Shown: positions 57,337 to 64,000 of the stretch, in pieces
Layout: every line of letters begins with the position of its first letter
Numbering within the stretch: position 1 is the stretch's first letter
Assembly: GCA_010015805.1 (NCBI GenBank)
Contig: ML978137.1
Location: forward strand, 124,001 to 188,000
Origin: Rhizodiscina lignyota
Taxonomy: Eukaryota > Ascomycota > Dothideomycetes > Aulographales > Rhizodiscinaceae
Reading direction: 5' to 3'
DNA length: 64,000 bases
The notes under the pieces: model-generated
What the model saw: only the letters and a program-made list of their open reading frames with translations
Databases searched by the model: none
What the model was told of the DNA's origin: nothing
Position numbers and translations under genes: made by a program

Positions 57337-58992
57337 ATGGCAGACCCCAAGAGCGAAGAAAAGGCGATAGTTCGTCAGGAGAGCGTTGCCTCCACGAACA
57401 TTCAGCAGTCCACTCCGCAACGAACCTTTCTAGGCCAGACGAAGGGAGATTGGTACATTTATTGGATTTGCCTCGTCGCCTCCATCGCCAACATATTCCA
57501 AGGGTTCGATTCAGGCATCTACACCATCATCATCGCGGAGAAAGCCTTCATCTCAAGGTTTCATGTTGCTGGAGCGCGATCAGGCGTCATCGCCAGCATG
57601 ATCAATCTGGGAAATGTCATTGGGAATCTCTTCGTCGCATGGTGGTTTATATGGTATCTGGGAAGACGATACTCCTTCTCCCTCGGAACGATCATACTTC
57701 TCGTCGGAGTCGCACTGCAGGCTGGTGCAGTTGCGTTCTCAATGATAGTTATTGGCAGGATCGTTGCTGGTATCGGCACTGCTATCATCGGAACCAACCT
57801 CGCTGCGTACCAAGCTGAAGTCTCCTCGCCAGCGGTGCGCGGTCGGGTTGTCTCTTTCGTACAACTCTCATACCAAGTCGGTGTGCTGGTGGCATGGTGT
57901 GTTGGTCTCGGCTTCCAGAAGATGACGACGCCTAATGCCTGGAGATATGCAACGGCGTTGCAAGTCATACCCGGGATCGTTCTAATTGTATGTTCTTTCA
58001 CAATCCCCGAGTCGCCCCGCTGGCTACTCGAGCGCAAGACTCCAGAACGAGCATTGAAAGAGCTTTCACGGGTGAGGAAGCTACCACAAAACGACGAATC
58101 AGTGCAAAGAGAATTTTTGGAGCTGCGAGCGGTACGCGAGTATCGGCTTGCGCATGCAGAGCTTTACACTTGGAAGGAGTTCCTTGGCAAGTACGCCGTG
58201 TGGAAGCGCATCGCGTATGGCATGGCTACTATGGCCTTGGGTCAAATCTCTGGTATCGGTGCCATTATGTTATACGGCATCTCTGTCTTCCAGGATCTCG
58301 GATTTTCGAGCTCGACGTTAAGCTTGTTGTTGAATGTTGTTGCCGGGGTCCTTTCACTTTTGTGAGTGCTCCATATCGACTTCTTATTAGAGTGACTAAT
58401 GCTGATCTCTTACCTCAGAGCCACTTTGATCACCACAGGCGGCGTAGATAAATGGGGACGAAAAATCACCCTTATTGCTGGCAGCGGCACGATGGTACTC
58501 TCGTACATAATCATCGCCGCGCTAGCAGACGCTTACCCGGTTGGACAACACACCAACCGTGCTGCCTCCATCGTCCAAATCATCTTCATCTACGTCATCC
58601 AGATGGCGTACGCGGGGGCCTTGGGGCCTGTGGCTTGGATCTATGCAAGCGAGATCTTTCCAACTCATCTGAGAGACAAAGGCGTCAATATCTCGCAAGC
58701 GGGACAGCAGACCACTACACTTTGGATCAACCAGGCGTGGCCGGTGATGTTCCAGAATGTGGGTCACAACGCGTACTGGATCTTAGTCGCAATCAACGCG
58801 TTTGGTTGTGCGATGGTGATATTGTTCTGGCCAGAGACGAAGGGCATCAGTCTAGAGCATATGGATAAGCTCTTTGGGGAGGTTGATAAAGTCGAGGGCT
58901 TCACGGAAGAGCATAGGGCAAATTCGGTGGCAGAAGGTATTGAGATTCTAGAGAAGAGAAAGGGATCAGCGGCAAGCGGCGGAGTCGTTTGA
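57337..58992 (+). CDS. MFS sugar transporter
   Basis: Exons 57337-58361 and 58419-58992 (57-bp intron, GTGAGT donor, CTCAG acceptor) give 532 residues, the usual size of a 12-helix fungal sugar porter. Family marks: FQGFDSGIYTIII in helix 1, YLGRRYSFSLG after helix 2, GRIVAGIGTAIIG, PESPRWLLE at the end of helix 6, GGVDKWGRK after helix 8, and PETKGISLEHMDKLF at the C-terminus. The long hydrophilic N-terminus (about 40 residues) is expected to be cytosolic. The substrate is unknown; the divergent GH127 gene suggests arabinose or an arabinose oligosaccharide. Confidence 0.93.
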
Positions 58993-59284
58993 GGAGACGC
59001 GTCGGTCGGCGGTCGCACTGCAGAGAAATTTCGGTGAACATTTCGCGACAAGAGATCGGAACAGGGGAAGGAAGGAAGTCGAGCTTCGTATCGACTGAGT
59101 TGTGATTATGTTGTTGAAAAATCAAGATTTCGAGAGTTCCCTCTCGTAGAAAACCAAATGGTGCCTCCCGTGATTCTGATGACCCTGCCAAGGCGAGATC
59201 AATAAGCAGCCTCCTCTGCACATACCTCATCTCCACCCCCTGTAAGCCACCTACCACGTTTTCTGTTTGGAGGCCTTTCACGCC

Positions 59285-61035
59285 ATGAAATCAATTGATC
59301 CTCCTTCTAAAGAGGATATTGACAGAAATCCTAGCACGGGCAAGCCAGCTCTCCCATTATTCACGTGAACCGCCGAAGCTAAACCAGTATTTCTCTATAG
59401 AGAGGGAATTCCGATTCATCTCGATACAGAACCCAGCAGACGCGAAGGACCGCGGCAAAAGACGAGTAGCCCGCTCGCACGCTATCAAACAGGCCTGGCA
59501 GAACAAAGGCAGTGTTCAACAAGCATCCTCGGGTAATGATGTTGTTGAATCAGGCCGGACGTTGGCTCCTTGGTCCATTTTCGCTCCCGCATCTGCCTAC
59601 GGTCCCTTCGAGACACTGTTTGGAGACTCGCCGCGACTGAAAACCCTCATCAGCCAAGGTAAGCTCTGCAACTACCTGAGGTAAGGGATGTCTACGTATC
59701 AAGACTCACCACAGTCACATAGGTGCCGCCAGACAGTCTGCGGAGCCAGTATTCAGTGTTGCAGATCCGGTCGTCTTCCAGGACTTTGGCTCTGTCTTTC
59801 GCAGCGACATCGATGATCCAGCCCTCCTGAACGCTGTTAAGCTTACCTTTGCATTTGCGGTGATGGGGGGAAACGTTGATCAGGAGTGCCTGGGCTATCA
59901 GAACGAAGCCATGAGCACTATCCGCCAAAGAATGAGCTCCCCGGAGACGGCATTGTCGCTACCGACGCTTGGAGCTATCTTGCTCCTTGCCGGCGTGGAG
60001 GTAAGTTATCGATGTCATTCCCTTCCAGTCTTTTTCGACTGATTAAAGAAAGAACCTCGGAGCTGACTTGCATGTATTGCTTAGGCTCGCTTAGGCATGC
60101 GCTGGCAAGTTCAATTACACATGGACGCCATCCGTCGACTGCTCAACTTAGCTCAATCCAGGACTATCTACTTAACAGATGGAATCAAGCGGGCCATCTT
60201 TTGGTGAGCCGCATTATTTCTGTGCATGAATTAAGCTAGCCGTAACTTACCACAGGTAACATTATCTCGAATAGGCAAGATCTAAACTCGTCCATAATGA
60301 CCGGATCCGATCGCATAGTAAATTACACGACCTTTGCGGAGCTACAGTGGATCCGGGACCCCTTTTCCACTACCTTTTTCGTTCTGCCGCCAGGATTCCA
60401 AAAGATTATCTACCTGTTTTCTGAAGACTTCATTGAAGTTCTCAAGGATATCCACGCCCTGAAGTGCGTCCAAGATATTCCGGGTTATTCCTGCCAGAAC
60501 CCAATTGAAATGCTTCGCGTCGATAACCAACAAGCGTCAATTGGGTCCAGGCTCGTGGATTTGCCGAAGCTTTCTGCTTATATGGAGGCTTGTTATCTGG
60601 CGGCCTATCTCAGCGCTTGCATGCTTTGCTGTAAAGTTTGGCGCCACTCCGTTATGCCTGTAAGTCAACTCAGCGCGTGGCAATCTCGAGGTTCCTTACC
60701 GGATTCTCTGTCGGACCGTACTGACTTTGAGGAACTAGTCTCATGTCTCAGTGCACTTACTACACAAGTTACAAGAGTCGAACAATAGCCTATTCTGGAA
60801 TGATCACCCAGATTTGTTGATCTGGATGCTGCACCTTGGCGGATCATTTTCCTCCAAAGGTGAAATACGCTCACAATATAAGGCCCTCATACAAATCAAC
60901 AAGGCGTCCAGGTTTCGGAACACGTATCGTTCATTGGAGGAGCTGATACGTATTTTGAATCAGTTTATATGGTCAGAGAAGGCATATCGAGCACAAGTGG
61001 AAGTGTTCTGGAGAGAGATTCAAACGGTCTCGTAG
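59285..61035 (+). CDS. Fungal-specific transcription factor domain protein, no zinc cluster
   Basis: Exons 59285-59364, 59405-59658, 59723-60000, 60085-60203, 60275-60659 and 60739-61035 give 470 residues. The N-terminus has FRFISIQNPADAKDRGKRR followed by HAIKQAWQ, the same plan (short beta-like start, then a basic stretch) as the regulator at 13431-15122, and no Cys6 cluster. The body (LLNAVKLTFAFAVMGGN, GYQNEAMSTIRQRM, LGMRWQVQLHMDAIRRLLNL) matches the fungal transcription factor domain. The first intron is only 40 bp and is the least certain join; the others are 64, 84, 71 and 79 bp. It follows the sugar transporter on the same strand, about 290 bp on, and may regulate it (inference from position). 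Confidence 0.75.
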
Positions 61036-61846
61036 GAGCGCGCCCAGTCGAACCATACTTACAAGCGGAAAGCAATTCTCAGTGCACCGTACGGTTCGGT
61101 CGCATTCTGGAAAACTCCTCCGGACTATCGTCATACTCCATCTTCCGTGGCGGGCAACGAGTACCCTCTGAACGGAGGACGAACTTCATGGAGTTACTTA
61201 CTAGAGTGATTTGGAATCAGGCTCTAAATGTCTTTTGGCCCAAACTTGTCATGACCCTTTGTTTCATGGTTGGCGAGCATTACCAACACGTAACCCTTAC
61301 TCCGTATTATGGTTGTATCTAAAAGTTAGCTAATGTAAACCTTCTGCAAGCTTACCCATGAGCCGAGCTTGTGAGTACGCCTCCTGAGCACAACCATTGT
61401 GTTTGAAATACTAAATCTCTTGTTGTTTGTAAGCAGCGTGTTAATAATGACCTCTCTGGGGAGTACTCCGTAGGGGACCTGCAAGTTGATGACGAGTTGA
61501 GTACTCAGCCAATGAGAGGCGCGCCCGCGTCTCATCCGGACAGGCACCATCCGTTTTAGGAAAAATCTCAGTTTTCTAAAAGGCAAAATCTTGAGATTGT
61601 TACAGATGTCAAGATCATTCCAGAACCCAAAGAACAGCTCTGTGAAGTCTATTCTTCAACTAAGATGACCTGCTGTGACGCTCAGAACGCACATATAATT
61701 ATATGTAAGATGGTTCAGAGCACAAATCTCCAAAGACCGGACATCGCATCTACCCCAGCTGGCACTAGATCAACAACACACAAATACTTCTTGCGACAAG
61801 CCTTACCATACATCATACATTAGCCCCAAATCCACAGTCCTTTAAC
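61036..61846. other. Intergenic region, no gene seen
   Basis: The region holds the 3' flank of the regulator and the promoter of the flavin oxidoreductase. Short frames only. A weak open frame continues to about 61322 on the plus strand but lacks features. Confidence 0.5.
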
Positions 61847-62953
61847 ATGACCCAATCGCGTCTTTGGAAGCCACTTAAAATTGGTGCAGTCGAAGTCAGG
61901 CACCGGATTGGCATGCCCGGTCTATCTCGCTTTCGGGGTACTGATGATCATACAGCGACTCCCATGATGAAGGAGTACTACAGCCAGCGCTCGCAGGTAC
62001 CAGGCACCCTGATCATCACAGAGGCCGGCCTCATCTCGCCGGGCAGTGGTGGCTACCCCAACGCTCCGGGCATCTGGCGCGAAGATCAGGTTGCGGCATG
62101 GAAGACGATCACCGACGAAGTCCACCGCAACGGCTGCTTCATAATTTGTCAGATATTCCATATCGGCCGCGCAGCAGTCCCCGAGATCGCAGAAAAGGAA
62201 GGTATCGAGATCGTATCCGCCAGCGCCATCCCTTACGAGGAGGGCGCTTCAGTGCCCAAGGCCCTGACGGTTGAGGAGATCAAACAGATTGTGCGGGATT
62301 TCGTAGCTGCGGCGAAGAATGCGATCCGCGCTGGTTTCGACGGCATCGAGCTCCACGCCGGGAACGGGTACCTCATCGACAGCTTCATCCAAGACGTCAG
62401 CAATATCCGCAGTGACGAGTATGGCGGCAACGTCGAGAATCGGTCTCGTTTCATCTACGAAGTCATGGAGGCCGTGGGCAGGGCTATCGGACCTGAGCGC
62501 GTCGGAATCCGTCTGAGTCCCTGGAGTACATTCCAGGGCATGCGGATGAAAGAGCCAATCCCACAGTTTTCTGACGTGATTCGCAAGGCGAAGTTGCTAG
62601 GTCTCAGCTATATCCATTTAATCGAACCGCGAGTCTCCAATAATGTGGACCTGGAACATCCCGTTGTCGAAACGTTGGATTTTGCGATTGATCTCTGGAA
62701 CGGGCCGATTCTTCTGGCGGGAGGATACAACCCGGATAATGCACAAAAAACGGTCGATGAAAAGTATCCCAATAAAGATATCATGGTCATGTTCGGTCGA
62801 CACTTCGTTGCGAACCCGGACCTGGTATTCAGGATCAAGAGCAGTCTAGTGCTAAATCATTATGATCGCAGCACCTTTTACGCCCTTAAAAATCCAATGG
62901 GCTATCTTGATTACCCGTTTAGCAACGAATTCCTTGCGAGTACTAGAGCTTGA
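61847..62953 (+). CDS. Old Yellow Enzyme family NADH:flavin oxidoreductase
   Basis: A single exon of 368 residues forming an FMN-binding TIM barrel. Family marks: RIGMPGLSRFRG near the N-terminus, CQIFHIGR (Gln102), the active-site set H170, N173 and Y175 in ELHAGNGYLIDSFIQ, then SNIRSDEYGG and late FGRHFVANPDLVFRI, the phosphate-binding strand. The usual HSANGYL is HAGNGYL here, with all three key residues kept. Such enzymes reduce activated alkenes with NAD(P)H and occur in stress defence and secondary metabolism. No signal peptide or membrane segment. The gene follows the regulator on the same strand. Confidence 0.93.
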   Translation: MTQSRLWKPLKIGAVEVRHRIGMPGLSRFRGTDDHTATPMMKEYYSQRSQVPGTLIITEAGLISPGSGGYPNAPGIWREDQVAAWKTITDEVHRNGCFIICQIFHIGRAAVPEIAEKEGIEIVSASAIPYEEGASVPKALTVEEIKQIVRDFVAAAKNAIRAGFDGIELHAGNGYLIDSFIQDVSNIRSDEYGGNVENRSRFIYEVMEAVGRAIGPERVGIRLSPWSTFQGMRMKEPIPQFSDVIRKAKLLGLSYIHLIEPRVSNNVDLEHPVVETLDFAIDLWNGPILLAGGYNPDNAQKTVDEKYPNKDIMVMFGRHFVANPDLVFRIKSSLVLNHYDRSTFYALKNPMGYLDYPFSNEFLASTRA

Positions 62954-63165
62954 GACGAGTACTGGTTTTGGATCGAGGCCTACATAGCAATCAGCCATAG
63001 TCCGTAGATAATAAAGTTCATTGCTCAAAATGATGTCTCATGTCTCGAGGTTAATCTAATATAATGAATAAAATCAAGTTGGTACTGCTATCGTTACAGT
63101 ATCCTCAGAAACAAAAAAAGTATTGCTGAAGAAAATCCACGCCAAGCTAACTATAAACGTAAATA

Positions 63166-64000
63166 TTAAGCACGAATCCTTCCAAAGTGCCCTTCGCATT
63201 CTTCGAGAAGCTTATCATCAATCTTGACTTCGTCAGGGAGATACCCCTCGGTGTCTGTTGCAACGTTGAATTCGGTCTCAATGAACTCGAGAACGTCTTC
63301 GAGAAAGTGACACTGGATGTCACCTTGTGTGTCAGCCTGGAACTTGAGACTGAAGGACAACTCCCTAGTCGCTCCCTTCGAAGAGGGATCAAACTCGATA
63401 AGCTGGAAGTGTGAGCCGGCTTTGCAAACAGTGAATGTATCCCTTATATGATCAGGTGGAATATCGTGTCTCTTCTGGTGCTCAGTGGAGGACTGGCCCC
63501 ATGCTGTGATCTTTTCGCAATTTCCTGGAGCTTTGTGAGCAGTTTGCATCAAGCGCAGTCTGGGCGTCTCTACAGAGGTCCGGATACTCACGTTGTGTGG
63601 AGTTCTGGGTAAACAACGCCATAACCAGCTTATTGGTCTCGTACCATTCAAGAGAATCGAAACTCGCTTCCGTGAATTGTAAAGTAAGAGAGCCTTTATC
63701 ATCCCAAACATCCTCGTCCGGTTGCTTGTATACAATGTTCGATGAGAGCGTAGCTATTGCCGACTCGTCACATGTAAAGGAACCTGTCGTTGCTGACTGC
63801 CCCTTGCTCGCGGGCACCTCACAGACTCGATCCATTGCGGATGTTATAGCCGAGAAAAGTGCCGAGCCTGTGAGAGTTCCGACACTGACACCAACAGTAT
63901 CAGCAGAGAGTACGGTTGAGGTCGTTTCAGGAGTGCACCCTAAAGAGGACGGTAAGGGAGAGCAGTCAGCCTCGTCAGGGCTGTAGACTGTGCACAACTG
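63166..64000 (-). CDS. Unknown protein, C-terminal part only
   Basis: Two exons are in the window: one running in from the right edge to 63592, and 63530-63166, joined across a 61-bp intron (GTGAGT to CAAAG); 257 residues to the stop. The visible start holds Cys residues (CTVYS, DCSPL, LGCTPE, RVCEVP) and Ser/Thr-rich stretches. The C-terminal part has NCEKITAWG, HQKRHDIPPDHIRDTF, VCKAGSHFQLIEF and DIQCHFLEDVLEFIE. Cys spacing and Ser/Thr content suggest an exported protein, but the N-terminus lies outside the window. I recognise no family and see no resemblance to the 832-residue secreted protein. Confidence 0.6.

Noticed and set aside
1-64000. CRISPR array, rRNA genes or clear tRNA genes
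   Set aside because: No regularly spaced repeats, no rRNA core strings and no cloverleaf-compatible sequence were found on either strand.

Overview
The window is nuclear DNA of a filamentous ascomycete (Pezizomycotina; Dothideomycetes is my guess, not shown). Protein genes carry 40-125 bp spliceosomal introns, mostly 47-70 bp, with GTRNGT-type donors and CTAAC/CTGAC branch sites. The retromer subunit VPS5, the nuclease scaffold SLX4, a HET-domain gene, fungal transcription-factor domains and a U2 snRNA of fungal type all fit. I call about twenty-three protein genes or fragments and one snRNA. Exon joins were worked out by hand from splice signals and frame, and each multi-exon model sums to a whole number of codons.

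Layout. 1-213: start of a flavin monooxygenase running off the left edge. 1.1-4.5 kb: SLX4. 4.5-13.4 kb: gene-poor, with a U2 snRNA gene at 10 kb and decayed or unresolved coding scraps. 13.4-20 kb: a transcription factor, a secreted protein and a short-chain dehydrogenase. 20.2-37.4 kb is the dense core: a giant ankyrin protein whose N-terminus carries a nucleotidyltransferase-like signature, VPS5, a hotdog thioesterase, a STAND-type N-domain/ankyrin protein, a polytopic membrane protein and a MARVEL-like protein. 38.5-46.2 kb: a secreted phage-type (GH24) lysozyme with cysteine-rich modules, a 3-hydroxyisobutyrate-dehydrogenase-like enzyme, an orphan gene and an AMID/FSP1-like oxidoreductase; a second copy of the orphan family follows. 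47.4-64 kb looks accessory: a HET gene interrupted by one stop, a direct repeat pair with a nested MITE bracketing an 832-residue secreted protein, then GH127 arabinofuranosidase, a divergent sugar transporter, a transcription factor and an Old Yellow Enzyme, and a partial unknown gene at the right edge.

How the genes may work together. GH127, the transporter and the neighbouring regulator could form a small sugar-release and uptake module (inference from divergent layout and families). The HET and STAND/ankyrin genes belong to families used in fungal self/non-self recognition. The lysozyme and the 832-residue protein are exported and may act against other organisms or on the wall. The strongest leads are the nucleotidyltransferase-like motif set fused to ankyrin repeats, the lysozyme with a perfectly spaced phage-type catalytic triad, the repeat-bracketed secreted protein, and splicing oddities: one GC-AG intron and two 48-bp stop-free introns that a naive reading would translate.
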